From NCBI GenBank assembly GCA_002683155.1, contig NYST01000015.1, forward strand, positions 3,217-20,720: a stretch of 17,504 nt of DNA, given 5' to 3'. The notes under the pieces are model-generated. The model made no database searches. It saw only the letters and a program-made list of their open reading frames with translations, and had not been told where the DNA came from. This DNA is from Methanobacteriota archaeon. Its GTDB lineage: Archaea; Thermoplasmatota; Poseidoniia; Poseidoniales; Thalassarchaeaceae. The first letter of the stretch is position 1, and every line of letters starts with the position of its first letter. The position numbers were made by a program, and so were the translations under genes. Of the stretch, positions 1 through 8,660 are shown one piece after another.

Positions 1-2303
1 AGACTGTGGCTGTTTGTGTTCTCCTGGACAGAGAAAACCTGCATCTCCCAGCCATCGGGCTGCCCGTCACCATCAGTGTCATTGAGTAATGGGTTAGTTG
101 CACCCTGCCATGGACGAGGGACAAATAGGACCTCGCTGCCATCGTTAAGTCCGTCACCATCGGTGTCGGCATTGTTTCCATGTGTGATATACTGATCAAG
201 TCCGTCAACGACTTCCTCGCCGTCCTCGAGCCCGTCGTTGTCTGTATCGAAGGCGGATGCATTTGTGAAATAGTAAACCAAGGTTCCATTGTCGTACCAA
301 GGGTGACCGTCTACAGCCTCCCTGTAGTCTTCCAGGCCGTCACCATCGGTGTCTTTGTCGGTTGCATTTGTGAAAGTCTCGTAGTATTCAACTGCGTCGG
401 ACAAGCCATCCTTGTCCGTATCAAAAACTCCGGGGTCTGATCTGACAATAACCTCACGAACGCCAAAGTCAACTATTCGAATCTTCCATCCGATGACCTC
501 GATGCCATCAATTAGTCCGTCTCCATCGGTATCTTGGGACAGGGGGTCTGTCGATCTCCCATCGACAACTCCGTCACCGTCGCGGTCTCTAGCATTGTAC
601 TCATCTAAATTCGTGAACCTCTCATGCTGTTCGACAACGGTAATTAGCGATTGTAATCGACTTTTTACCTCATCATCGACATCTACGTGGATGTGATAAA
701 CCCAACCAGCAGTTTCAGTCTTCACGGGGATATTTACATAATTACTATCCACTACTGTACGGACCCAGAGAACTGTCTTGTTCGCCTGAACGTAATCGCC
801 AGGGGCAACGTCGATCCTCTCAATAGTAGTTGCACCAATCATATCTTTGTAAGTGACAGAGCCATCATTATCAGCGTCATATCCATCGAAATCGGGATCA
901 TCATCAGCATTGCTGCCGTCATTGGGGTGAATTCCGCTTTGGAACTCCCAGCCGTCTGGCATTCCGTCTTGGTCTGTATCAGGATCAAGTGGGTTAGTGA
1001 AGTTTGAAGGTCCCCAGTCGTAAGAAACTGAGAACTCTTCGACATTGTTCAGTCCGTCTCCGTCTGAGTCCCCATAAGCATCCGTAGAGTTTGCTGGATT
1101 TAGGAACCAATTGTAATCGGAATCGAACGAGTAGCAGAATTCGAAACCATCGGGCATCCCATCACCATCAGTATCCCAGTCCCCGGGCCCATTCAACCTC
1201 CCATCGCCATCCATATCCTCATTGAACCAATTGGGATTGTCCAACGGGCTCTTCTTCTGCAGGGTTGTCTGAATTCCACCATTGGGCAGGTTCTGAGCAG
1301 TGAATTGGATCTCCGACGCGAAGGCCCGGATGTGCGGTGCGGGTAGGGTAAGAGTCCCGAACGTTGGACGGCCGCAGAAAGACTCGAGGCCCACCAGATG
1401 GGTCGAGATCTCAACTAAATCGTCAATCAGATCGCCATCGCTGTCGGAATCCCGGGGATTTGTGTCGTATTTCTCCTCCACGAAGTTCCTAAGGGTGTCT
1501 GGCTCGGGGAGTTCCAGGTCTAGAATCGCATCACAGGAATGGCCGAACTGAGAGCCCATCTCGTCCCACAATTCGTCTCCGATATCCAGTTTAATCTCGG
1601 CCTGCATAGAAGGCGTGAGTAATGGGCAATTCCAATTCCCGTCAAGTGGATCTAAGAGCTTGATAATTCCAGATGGAGTAGTTATCTCGTGCGTATGCCT
1701 GGATTCCCAACGGTCATTCAAGCCATCCCCATCGGTGTCCTTCAGGCGTTGATTTGTCCCCAGCTCTGCCTCGTCCAGATTTGTCAAGCCATCCCTGTCT
1801 GGATCACCAAGAGGTCCATTGTCGGGATTTGGGAACGTCTCGTTCTGCTCACCGGTCTCCCTCTCGGTATCAACGGAGGCTACCGGGATGTCTTCGCATT
1901 CTACTTCCGTAAGTCCCTCGCCAATCGTGATGCATGGCTGCCCGGTGTCAAGGGGGTCAAGCCCGTTCTCAATCTCCCATCCATCGTCTAGACCGTCACC
2001 ATCGGTATCTGCTTCTTGCCAATTGGTCCCATAAAGTGTACTTTCCATACGATCAGCGATTCCATCGCCATCCCAATCGCAACCTATCGTAGGGACTTCA
2101 GGGGGGCACTCCCTCTGATTTCCGGGGTTCAACTCCAAGTCGTCGACTGCTGATTCGAATCCTCCGCTGTTTGTGCTTGAGAGACCGGCTCCAACTACGG
2201 TGTAAAGTCCTGCCAAACACAGGGTCGCAGTAATGGCTGCTACTGCATATTGGTTGTGTGTCAAAGCCATAGAAGTACCCCGCCCTCTTGGAGGACGTTT
2301 CAT
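1..2303 (-). CDS. Secreted TSP type 3-like calcium-binding repeat protein (C terminus outside window)
   Basis: The reading frame starts at ATG 2303 and stays open for 767 codons to the left edge, so the C terminus is missing. Residues 1-8 are basic and followed by a hydrophobic stretch (about 19-42), which looks like a Sec signal or signal anchor; ATG at residue 12 is an alternative start. The rest carries about 16 aspartate-rich motifs of the form DxDGDGxxD, many followed by a W/E and a short linker, at for example plus positions 63-80, 141-158, 336-353, 516-533, 1158-1175, 1722-1739 and 1980-1997. This is the pattern of thrombospondin type 3 / EF-hand-like calcium-binding repeats common in archaeal and bacterial surface proteins. 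A segment without these motifs lies at about 600-840. The gene follows the aminotransferase on the same strand after 83 bases. The function (adhesin, S-layer component or exoenzyme stalk) cannot be told, because any catalytic or anchoring domain would lie outside the window. Confidence 0.9.
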   Translation of the reverse strand, partial: MKRPPRGRGTSMALTHNQYAVAAITATLCLAGLYTVVGAGLSSTNSGGFESAVDDLELNPGNQRECPPEVPTIGCDWDGDGIADRMESTLYGTNWQEADTDGDGLDDGWEIENGLDPLDTGQPCITIGEGLTEVECEDIPVASVDTERETGEQNETFPNPDNGPLGDPDRDGLTNLDEAELGTNQRLKDTDGDGLNDRWESRHTHEITTPSGIIKLLDPLDGNWNCPLLTPSMQAEIKLDIGDELWDEMGSQFGHSCDAILDLELPEPDTLRNFVEEKYDTNPRDSDSDGDLIDDLVEISTHLVGLESFCGRPTFGTLTLPAPHIRAFASEIQFTAQNLPNGGIQTTLQKKSPLDNPNWFNEDMDGDGRLNGPGDWDTDGDGMPDGFEFCYSFDSDYNWFLNPANSTDAYGDSDGDGLNNVEEFSVSYDWGPSNFTNPLDPDTDQDGMPDGWEFQSGIHPNDGSNADDDPDFDGYDADNDGSVTYKDMIGATTIERIDVAPGDYVQANKTVLWVRTVVDSNYVNIPVKTETAGWVYHIHVDVDDEVKSRLQSLITVVEQHERFTNLDEYNARDRDGDGVVDGRSTDPLSQDTDGDGLIDGIEVIGWKIRIVDFGVREVIVRSDPGVFDTDKDGLSDAVEYYETFTNATDKDTDGDGLEDYREAVDGHPWYDNGTLVYYFTNASAFDTDNDGLEDGEEVVDGLDQYITHGNNADTDGDGLNDGSEVLFVPRPWQGATNPLLNDTDGDGQPDGWEMQVFSVQENTNSHS
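568..2066 (-). repeat. Irregular array of DxDGDG calcium-binding motifs
   Basis: The motif DTDGDG and variants (DWDGDG, DRDGDG, DMDGDG, DSDGDG, DTDQDG) recur at uneven spacing within the secreted protein, and a second cluster continues at 63-533. At DNA level this appears as repeated gtcaccatcggt-like words. The spacing is variable and the repeats are codon-level, so this is a protein repeat and not a DNA array. Each motif offers the alternating Asp side chains of a calcium loop. This is a family-level inference from the sequence pattern. Confidence 0.8.
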
Positions 2304-2386
2304 GCAAATTGGGTTCGGCTATAATGATTCATGGGAATTGACTGCTGCAAAATTGTTGATTTATTGCGGCGTGCGTCGATTTCTCA

Positions 2387-3592
2387 TTAGTCGCCCCGTA
2401 GGAAGGCCTCGATTCTGTCGAATGCCTTCGAGAGTAAATCCACTTCCGGCAGGCAAACCATCCTGAAATGGCCCTTCCCCATCTCGGGAGAGAAACCAGA
2501 CCCGTGAACGAGCAGAACATGTTTTTCATGTAGGATGTCTAAGACGAATTTCTTGTCATCCGATGCCAGTGCTGGATCAGCGATTTTCACAAATAGGTAA
2601 AATGACCCCCCTGGTGGCTGGCACTCTAGTCCTTCTATTGATTCGATGCGACTCAATGAGTAGTCTAGTCTTTTCTTAATTAACTCCCGATGCGAGGAAA
2701 GCCAGCCATGGTCTTCTACGAGACCTGCGAGGAAACCGTGCTGAGCGGGGGTCGATGCACAAAGGCGACTTCGAAGAAGCCGTTCCACGCCATCTCTGAC
2801 TCCATTCAGCGCCCCCCGGGGGTCATGCCATGCCATGTATCCAATTCTCCAACCGGGTGCGAAATACACCTTTGAAACCCCATTTAGGGTAATTACCGGT
2901 ACGTCTTTCGACCTTGATGCCAGAGAAACGAAATTTCCAGAGAAATCGAGGCCGTCATATATCTCATCCGAGATTAATGTGCACCTTGGGAAATCTCTGA
3001 CTATTTCGATTAGCGAGTCTAATTCGGATGGAAGGGGGACGTTTCCCGTCGGATTGTTTGGGTTGATTAGGACCAATAGTCGTACGGATTCGTCCATCTT
3101 GGATCGGATATCATCGAAGTCGATACGCCAGCGATTCTCCGAGTCTAGTTTGTATTCGATTGTCTTGGCCCCATACATCTGAGGGTATGCCATGTACGGG
3201 GGGTAATGTGGACCTGGTGCTAGAATGGAATCCCCTGGCTCAAGAAATGCTGCAAATAAAATCTGTAAAGCCTCAGTAACGCCATGAGTCACGTAAACAT
3301 CATCCTCTGAGCATGCCCAGCCCTTTCTGGATTCCGAAGTCGCGATTGCATTGCGGAGGGGGGAAATCCCGTATGACGGGCCGTAACCGTTTACTTGGGA
3401 GTCAAGTGCATCCTTGTATGCGTCAATCATGTGTTTCGGGGTCTGGAGTCCTTTGTATGCAAGGGGGTCCCCGATATTGAGCCTGATTATTTCGTGACCC
3501 TGCTTCTCAAGTTCTATTGCTGGCACTACCACGTCTCTAATCGCGTACTCGATGGAAGAGGCCCTCTTGGACGCATCTACTGAAACTACCAT
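2387..3592 (-). CDS. PLP-dependent aminotransferase, class I/II (AlaA-like alanine aminotransferase)
   Basis: The 401-residue product has the full fold-type I set. The NPNNPTG motif is at about 177-183, D209 (pyridine nitrogen) is in the SDEIYD motif, and Y212 is three residues on. K241, in NGVSK, is the Schiff-base lysine; the GWR motif ends at R249, and R377 would bind the substrate carboxylate. Length is normal for the family. The segments around K241 and the RLCAS-TPAQH stretch (277-285) resemble E. coli AlaA, which makes alanine from pyruvate and glutamate, rather than classical AspC; this comparison is from memory. The ATG lies 4 bases after the alaS stop, with a weak GTGAG upstream, so it is probably translated from the alaS transcript. 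The neighbour makes alanine a sensible product. An aspartate or broad-specificity aminotransferase is the alternative. Confidence 0.92.
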   Translation of the reverse strand: MVVSVDASKRASSIEYAIRDVVVPAIELEKQGHEIIRLNIGDPLAYKGLQTPKHMIDAYKDALDSQVNGYGPSYGISPLRNAIATSESRKGWACSEDDVYVTHGVTEALQILFAAFLEPGDSILAPGPHYPPYMAYPQMYGAKTIEYKLDSENRWRIDFDDIRSKMDESVRLLVLINPNNPTGNVPLPSELDSLIEIVRDFPRCTLISDEIYDGLDFSGNFVSLASRSKDVPVITLNGVSKVYFAPGWRIGYMAWHDPRGALNGVRDGVERLLRSRLCASTPAQHGFLAGLVEDHGWLSSHRELIKKRLDYSLSRIESIEGLECQPPGGSFYLFVKIADPALASDDKKFVLDILHEKHVLLVHGSGFSPEMGKGHFRMVCLPEVDLLSKAFDRIEAFLRGD

Positions 3593-3596
3593 ATTC

Positions 3597-6488
3597 TCAC
3601 AAACCCAGTAGTTCTCGTGCTGAATCTAGAGCCGCGGGAACCCCATCTGATTTCGAGCCGCCGCCCTGCGCCATAGTTGGACTGCCGCCTCCTCCCCCAT
3701 CTATGTGAGTGGCAATTGAATTGAGAATTTCCACGGCGTTGTGAGCCTCCGATGCAATTGTCCCTTCGGTAATTCCTACGATTATTTTCCCCCCGCCTTC
3801 CCTAGTTCCCAGAACGGCAAGTGTTGGCATCAATGGGTCTCTGGTCAGTTCTCCAAGCATTGACATTAGTGCCTTAATGTCTCCATCGACCTCCATGATG
3901 GCATAACGGATACCATCCCTTTCGATGGCCCCATCGCCACCCCCACTAGTCCTCAATCTAACGATTTCAGCTTCTAATGACTCTATCTTCTTCTGCTGGG
4001 ATTTCCATTCTTCGAAGAATCTAGAAACGGCCGAGGGCAGATCTTCCGAAGAGACGCCGAGAACGTCGCTTGACTCTTTCAAAAGCCTCTCTTGCTCCCT
4101 AGCATGCTCGCGTGCCGTCTCCCCTGCCACGATTTGCAGACGCTCCACCCCGTCTTGGACTTGACTGGAACGAATAATGCGCAAGTCGCCAATTTTCCCC
4201 ACTCTGTCGTGATGCGTGCCCCCGCATGCTTGGACGTCGTGATCGCCTATCTTGATCACCCTTATCTGGCTGGATTTTGGCGGGCCCCCCTGGTACAGCT
4301 CGAAGCCGAAGGTCTCGTCTGCTTCTGCCCGGGGCATTTCGAGTTTCTCGACCACGACATCTGATGAAATTACGTCGTTAGAGTGATCCTCGATTCGATT
4401 GAGTTCATCCCTGGATAGTCGTGAAAAGTGAGTGAGGTCTATCCTAGCATAACGTGCCCCCTTGTTCGAGCCGGCTTGCCAGATATGTGGGCCCAGCAGT
4501 GCCCTAGCACTCCCTCCGACAACATGCACCGCAGTGTGATGATCCATCAGCTGGCGTCGCCGGTCCAGACTAACGGTACCAGAAACTGCCCCGAGCTTTA
4601 GAGCCCCATTAGTTAGGTGGAATACTATTCCATTCTCGACCCTTGTGTCACAGACCAAAACGCCACCCAGTGAACCCTGATCACCCAATTGACCCCCTCC
4701 CTCGGGATAGAATAGTGTTCTATCTAGCACAACGTAGTGAGTAGGGTCATTGGTGACCTCATTAGATAGGTTGAGTGAGGACAATTGCGATTCAGATAGG
4801 CTAGAACAACCAAGAACAGTGGCTTCGAAAGAAGTTCTATTGGTATCGGAATAGTAATCCATGGATGTTTGGGGAAAGTCATCGGATTGGAATAGATTTG
4901 TATTTTTCTTTTCTTTGGCCGCGACCTTGGTCCTATCTGCATTTCTGGCTGCCATATCTGCAGCGAATCCTACTCTGACGGACAACTCCTCCCAACCCGC
5001 CTGGTTGGCGATTGAGATTGCCATTTCTGGGTTCAAGCCACGTTCCTCGGATAATCTAAACAAAGTCTCGTCTGGAGCTTCTGTGGAATCTGTTGGCAAG
5101 TCCCTGAATGCAGTCTTTACTGCTGCTTCCCCCTTCCTGAGCATTTCATGGTATCTTATCTCCTCGAGTTCCAAGATTTTCATCACGCCCTCTTTGGATT
5201 GTGTGAAATTGGAGAATTGCATGTGTTTCTCGATGTGGTGAGTACCTAGTTCAGATAGAGAGACTCCAAGTGCCAACTCTTCCTTCATCCTACAGACTCG
5301 CCTGGCCAGCATTCTGACTAAGTATCCAGCCTTCGAGTTACTTGGAACCAAACCATCCCCCAACATATTGCAAATTGCATGCATATGGTCGGGAATTGCG
5401 TATATGCTCGAAAGGGGCTCGGTTAGTCGCTTGAGTTCTTCGATAGAAACTTCAAGTCCGGATTCTTGTAGCCTTTCGGACAATTTCAAGAACAGGGACT
5501 CAACATCAGTTCCAACATCAATATTCAGTATCCCTGCTAATCGTGACAGTTCCCCCAGTAGTATGTCGGTATTCGCAGATAGGCCTAGTCCATTCACCAT
5601 CTCCTCGAATCCGGCCAAATCTTTCAGCCAATTTACCGACTCCGGATAAATTGCATCGTAAATCGTAGGCGTACCTGCAGCAGCCCAACAGAACCTTTCA
5701 AGCCCATAACCTGTGTCAATAATCTGGAGATCCATCTCACGATATCTGAGCCCCTTTATCTCGATTCTCCCCTCTTCATGTTCCTCTAGATTCATGAAGA
5801 CCAGTGTGGCCAATTCCAAGCCCCCGACTATGACTTCAAGAGCTGGTCCTGCATTTCCCCCTCCAGACCAAGGATTCTCGACGTAGGTCAATTCTTCCGG
5901 ACTAATTCCGAATTCCCCTACTAGCATCTCGTCGCAGTACCTGACGCATTGATCTATCCAGTATACGGTATCATCTTCTTTGGGCCTATTGAATGCGTGA
6001 TGGGCCATCATCTCAAATGTCGACAGGTGCCGTCCCGATCGGCCTACGGCAGCAACATCGGTTAGCCTAATGCATGGCTGGCTGATTACCAGTGGATTTG
6101 CAGGAGGTGGGACGAGACCGCTAGTCACGTGAGGTTGGAAATCCGCAATGCTTGCTATTGTTAGGTGGATGTCATCCCTCCACCGGGCAATAACTGGGAA
6201 TGGTTTTATTCTAGAGTGGCCCCTCTGTTCGAAGAAGTGCTGGAACTTCTCTCGCATCGAGTCCTTCAGTTCCTTACCCCTGGAAGGAAATCCGGAGATA
6301 ATTGGGTTTCCAATGAACGTGTAGGGGTCTTCGGTGCTGTCCCCACAAGTCTCCCTATTTTCGTCCCTAGACCAGAATCTGGCACCAGTCGCAGAACATT
6401 TCTTACAAACATGGCCCGATTCTGACCAAAAGGGAATATCTACCTCTCCGAAGTTCACTACGCCTCCCTCGGCCACTCCATTGGACAA
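3597..6488 (-). CDS. alaS: Alanyl-tRNA synthetase, archaeal type
   Basis: This cytoplasmic class II synthetase charges tRNA-Ala and clears mischarged Ser/Gly. At 963 residues the length fits archaeal AlaRS. The N-terminal cysteine region (C28, C31, C48) and the EDPYTFIG stretch match the archaeal N terminus. Motif 2 lies near 141-167 (RLTD to MMAHHAFN), and motif 3 near 258-269 with DTGYGLER. The editing domain has the zinc ligands H651 and H655, then C755 and H759 in QACGGTH. A coiled region (about 795-845) and a Gly-rich C-terminal domain follow. The longest frame begins with TTG at 6488, with an in-frame TGA 15 bases upstream. GTG 6458 (residue 11) is preceded by GAGGGAGG at good distance and may be the true start. 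The gene is divergent from rtcB and its stop is 4 bases before the aminotransferase ATG. The N-terminal zinc set looks reduced (see findings). Confidence 0.97.
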   Translation of the reverse strand: MSNGVAEGGVVNFGEVDIPFWSESGHVCKKCSATGARFWSRDENRETCGDSTEDPYTFIGNPIISGFPSRGKELKDSMREKFQHFFEQRGHSRIKPFPVIARWRDDIHLTIASIADFQPHVTSGLVPPPANPLVISQPCIRLTDVAAVGRSGRHLSTFEMMAHHAFNRPKEDDTVYWIDQCVRYCDEMLVGEFGISPEELTYVENPWSGGGNAGPALEVIVGGLELATLVFMNLEEHEEGRIEIKGLRYREMDLQIIDTGYGLERFCWAAAGTPTIYDAIYPESVNWLKDLAGFEEMVNGLGLSANTDILLGELSRLAGILNIDVGTDVESLFLKLSERLQESGLEVSIEELKRLTEPLSSIYAIPDHMHAICNMLGDGLVPSNSKAGYLVRMLARRVCRMKEELALGVSLSELGTHHIEKHMQFSNFTQSKEGVMKILELEEIRYHEMLRKGEAAVKTAFRDLPTDSTEAPDETLFRLSEERGLNPEMAISIANQAGWEELSVRVGFAADMAARNADRTKVAAKEKKNTNLFQSDDFPQTSMDYYSDTNRTSFEATVLGCSSLSESQLSSLNLSNEVTNDPTHYVVLDRTLFYPEGGGQLGDQGSLGGVLVCDTRVENGIVFHLTNGALKLGAVSGTVSLDRRRQLMDHHTAVHVVGGSARALLGPHIWQAGSNKGARYARIDLTHFSRLSRDELNRIEDHSNDVISSDVVVEKLEMPRAEADETFGFELYQGGPPKSSQIRVIKIGDHDVQACGGTHHDRVGKIGDLRIIRSSQVQDGVERLQIVAGETAREHAREQERLLKESSDVLGVSSEDLPSAVSRFFEEWKSQQKKIESLEAEIVRLRTSGGGDGAIERDGIRYAIMEVDGDIKALMSMLGELTRDPLMPTLAVLGTREGGGKIIVGITEGTIASEAHNAVEILNSIATHIDGGGGGSPTMAQGGGSKSDGVPAALDSARELLGL

Positions 6489-6523
6489 CTGGTCTTGAAG
6501 TCAATGCGCGAAATTGCCCCGGT

Positions 6524-6533
6524 GTTTTGAAAG
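6524..6533. promoter_or_regulatory. Possible shared box A between alaS and rtcB
   Basis: The near-symmetrical AT-rich word gttttgaaag lies in the 68-base gap between the divergent genes. It sits about 28 bases before the rtcB ATG, the distance expected for leaderless archaeal transcription, and rtcB has no SD. On the minus strand it would give an alaS leader of roughly 14 bases to TTG 6488 or 44 bases to GTG 6458. The match to a TATA consensus is weak, so this is inference from position and composition. Confidence 0.3.
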
Positions 6534-6556
6534 GAAAGCGATTGTCGGCATGACTG

Positions 6557-8044
6557 ATGGGCGAATGGAGTCGTTATCTCGAGGCCGATGGGGAATCTCT
6601 GATGAGAATAAAAAAAAGAGGTCAAATGCTTGTCGATGCGGTAATTGTTGGGGACAGCAAACATGTTGGCAAGAGCAATGACAAGTCTCTGGAGCAACTG
6701 ACCAATGTCGCATCGCTGCCCGGGATAGTTGGGGAGGCGTGGGGCATGGCCGACTTCCACCAGGGCTTTGGTTTCCCGATAGGCGGGGTGGTTGCTACCG
6801 ACATAGACAATGGGGGCGTGATCTCTCCTGGTGGTGTTGGATTCGACATCAATTGCGGAGTCAGGCTTTGCTCGATAGATCTGGGGGTTGAAGACTTGAA
6901 GCATCTGACAAGAAAAAAGTCAGGCAGCGGGAGCAAAGAATTCGGAAATAGGCTGAAGGCCAGAATTCCAGCCGGGGAATCTGGGAAAAGTGGTTACAAA
7001 CTTAGTTCCAACGAACTTGACGAAATCCTGTCCGATGGTGCGAAGGCTGCAGCTGAAATCGGTTTGGGACATGATGAAGACCTCTCAAAGATGGAAATGA
7101 AAGGGAGATTAGAGGGGGATTCTGGGAGTATTTCGGATGTTGCGAAAAGAAGAGGAATTTCGGCTCTTGGGTCCATAGGAAGGGGGAATCACTTTCTCGA
7201 AATACAAGTGGTGGATCAGATTCTCGATCAAAGGGCAGCTAAAACCTTCGGATTGGAGGAAGGAAGGCTCACTGCAATGATACACACCGGTTCCAGAGGC
7301 TTGGGGTACCAAGTCTGTTCTGAACATGTCAAAGGACTAGAGGGGAAATTCAGAAAATCGGATGGAAGGTGGAGGTCAAAGGATTGGGGCATCTCTATCG
7401 CCGACCCTCAGCTTGCCGCTGCTCCTTTCTATTCCAAGGAGGGTCAGTCTTACTTCGATGCTATGAAAGCTGCAGGGAACTATGCATTTGCGAATAGGAG
7501 CAGCGTGACTCATCATCTGAGGAGTGCCCTTAGGGCCCACATGGGTTCTGAGGTTGATGTTGGGGTCGTATACGATGTTTGCCACAACATTGCTCGTGTC
7601 GAGGAACACGTAGTCCATGGAAAATCCTGCACCTGCTGCGTACACAGGAAGGGTGCGACAAGAGCATTTGGAGGAGATAACAAGGAGATATCTGAAAATT
7701 TCTCTGGAATAGGGCAACCGGTTCTTGTCCCAGGTGACATGGGGACCGCATCGTACGTAATGGCTGGCCCGATTAGCGGGTCAAATCGTGCATTTGGTTC
7801 ATCTTGCCATGGTGCTGGACGGGCGATGTCTAGAACAGAGGCTAGGCAGAAGATTGATGGTTCGGCGGTGAAAAGAGAACTGGCAGAAAAGGGAGTGGCG
7901 ATATACGAAACTCATGAGAAATACCTGTCAGAAGAGGCCCCTGACGCGTACAAGAATGTTGAGGACGTTATCGACCTCACGGATAAAGCAGGGCTTGCAA
8001 GACCAGTTGCTCGTTTAAGGCCACTAATTGTTATCAAGGGATAG
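6557..8044 (+). CDS. rtcB: RNA-splicing ligase RtcB
   Basis: RtcB joins 2',3'-cyclic phosphate (or 3'-phosphate) and 5'-OH RNA ends using GTP and Mn2+. In archaea it seals tRNA exons after intron removal. The 495-residue product has all the hallmarks: FGFPIGGV at about 71-78, GGVGFDINCGVR with D97 and C100, GRGNHFLE with H212, MIHTGSRGLG with H243, and YDVCHNIA with H343. HRKGATRAF follows at 363-371, and SSCHGAGR carries H418, the position of the guanylated histidine. These correspond to the metal and GMP ligands known from Pyrococcus RtcB. The early Trp and the MRIKKRGQML stretch fit the usual N terminus, supporting ATG 6557. There is no SD. A local cysteine cluster at C358, C360 and C361 just before HRKG is a minor oddity. 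The gene converges on the next gene with a 7-base gap. No archease gene is visible beside it. Confidence 0.97.
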   Translation: MGEWSRYLEADGESLMRIKKRGQMLVDAVIVGDSKHVGKSNDKSLEQLTNVASLPGIVGEAWGMADFHQGFGFPIGGVVATDIDNGGVISPGGVGFDINCGVRLCSIDLGVEDLKHLTRKKSGSGSKEFGNRLKARIPAGESGKSGYKLSSNELDEILSDGAKAAAEIGLGHDEDLSKMEMKGRLEGDSGSISDVAKRRGISALGSIGRGNHFLEIQVVDQILDQRAAKTFGLEEGRLTAMIHTGSRGLGYQVCSEHVKGLEGKFRKSDGRWRSKDWGISIADPQLAAAPFYSKEGQSYFDAMKAAGNYAFANRSSVTHHLRSALRAHMGSEVDVGVVYDVCHNIARVEEHVVHGKSCTCCVHRKGATRAFGGDNKEISENFSGIGQPVLVPGDMGTASYVMAGPISGSNRAFGSSCHGAGRAMSRTEARQKIDGSAVKRELAEKGVAIYETHEKYLSEEAPDAYKNVEDVIDLTDKAGLARPVARLRPLIVIKG

Positions 8045-8051
8045 ATATAAT

Positions 8052-8639
8052 CTACTTTGATACTAAGATTAGCTCTATGTCATCGTGATCCTGCATCACA
8101 TATTCCTCAAATTTGTCATTTGAATCTCCATTGACAGTCATACTGATGTCATACTCTTCCCAATCCGAAATGCCGCTTCTGTCGATGTCGAACTTCTTGT
8201 CATCGGGACCCATAAGTTTTGGCCCACCCTCCCTATCCCAGATCTCGAAGAAGGCCCCGAGAGGGACGTTCATCTTGTCAGGAGTCTCGATGTGCAACTT
8301 TGTGAATCCGGTTTCTGAAGAGTCGTGGACATGGACCCACCTCATCCCCTCTCGGCAACCTGACTGGTCTATTCCAGTATTCGGTGCGATTGGCATCTGT
8401 TCTCCGTCAACGATTACTTTCAGATTGGGATGATAATGGAATGAAATTCCGACGTCGCTGTGCTGCAAACCCCCCAAGCAACCGTCAGAGACCTCCCAGT
8501 CTGGTTCAGGATCGAACAACCCCGGTTGCAACAGTGCCACACCCAAGAAAGCCACAGTAGCAACTGCTGCTGCGGAAAGTAGCCATTGCTCAATTGACAA
8601 GGATGGCAAACCCATATGCTGCCGATATGCCCACTTCAC
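8052..8639 (-). CDS. Membrane-anchored extracytoplasmic domain protein with HxH motifs
   Basis: The 195-residue protein has one N-terminal transmembrane segment (about 18-38) followed by a globular extracytoplasmic domain. Conserved-looking features are HYHPNL with H68 and H70, a VDG turn at 77-79, cysteines C54 and C95, WVHVHD with H103 and H105, KLHIE with H116, and LGAFFEIWD at 127-135. I recall the arrangement H-x-H ... VDG ... C ... H-x-HD ... HIE ... LGxFFxIW from uncharacterised exported proteins of actinobacteria and archaea. The histidines and cysteines could bind a metal, but no function is established. D151-E161 has a loose Ca-loop look (DIDRSGISDWE). The longest frame starts with GTG 8639; ATG 8615 (residue 9) is equally possible and fits better with an AT-rich element at 8651-8660. 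It lies 21 bases after the small upstream gene and may share its transcript. Confidence 0.8.
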   Translation of the reverse strand: MKWAYRQHMGLPSLSIEQWLLSAAAVATVAFLGVALLQPGLFDPEPDWEVSDGCLGGLQHSDVGISFHYHPNLKVIVDGEQMPIAPNTGIDQSGCREGMRWVHVHDSSETGFTKLHIETPDKMNVPLGAFFEIWDREGGPKLMGPDDKKFDIDRSGISDWEEYDISMTVNGDSNDKFEEYVMQDHDDIELILVSK

Positions 8640-8650
8640 TTGAACTATGG

Positions 8651-8660
8651 GATTTTAGAA
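8651..8660 (-). promoter_or_regulatory. Possible box A for the HxH-domain protein
   Basis: On the minus strand this reads ttctaaaatc. It is centred about 41 bases before ATG 8615, which would leave a short leader, but only 17 before GTG 8639. If real, it favours the ATG start. It lies partly over the end of the preceding small gene. The evidence is weak and based on composition and distance only. Confidence 0.25.

Noticed and set aside
180..2034. Several plus-strand open frames of 70-106 codons
   Set aside because: They are antisense to the uninterrupted minus-strand calcium-repeat frame, whose DxDGDG motifs stay in one frame throughout.
63..2066. Recurring gtcaccatcggt-like words that resemble direct repeats
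   Set aside because: Spacing is irregular, units vary by synonymous codons, and they encode DTDGDG; not CRISPR or DNA-level repeats.
6458..6904. Minus-strand open frame of 148 codons opposite the start of rtcB
   Set aside because: It is antisense to strongly conserved rtcB codons and to the alaS-rtcB gap; it shows no domain and no start signal.
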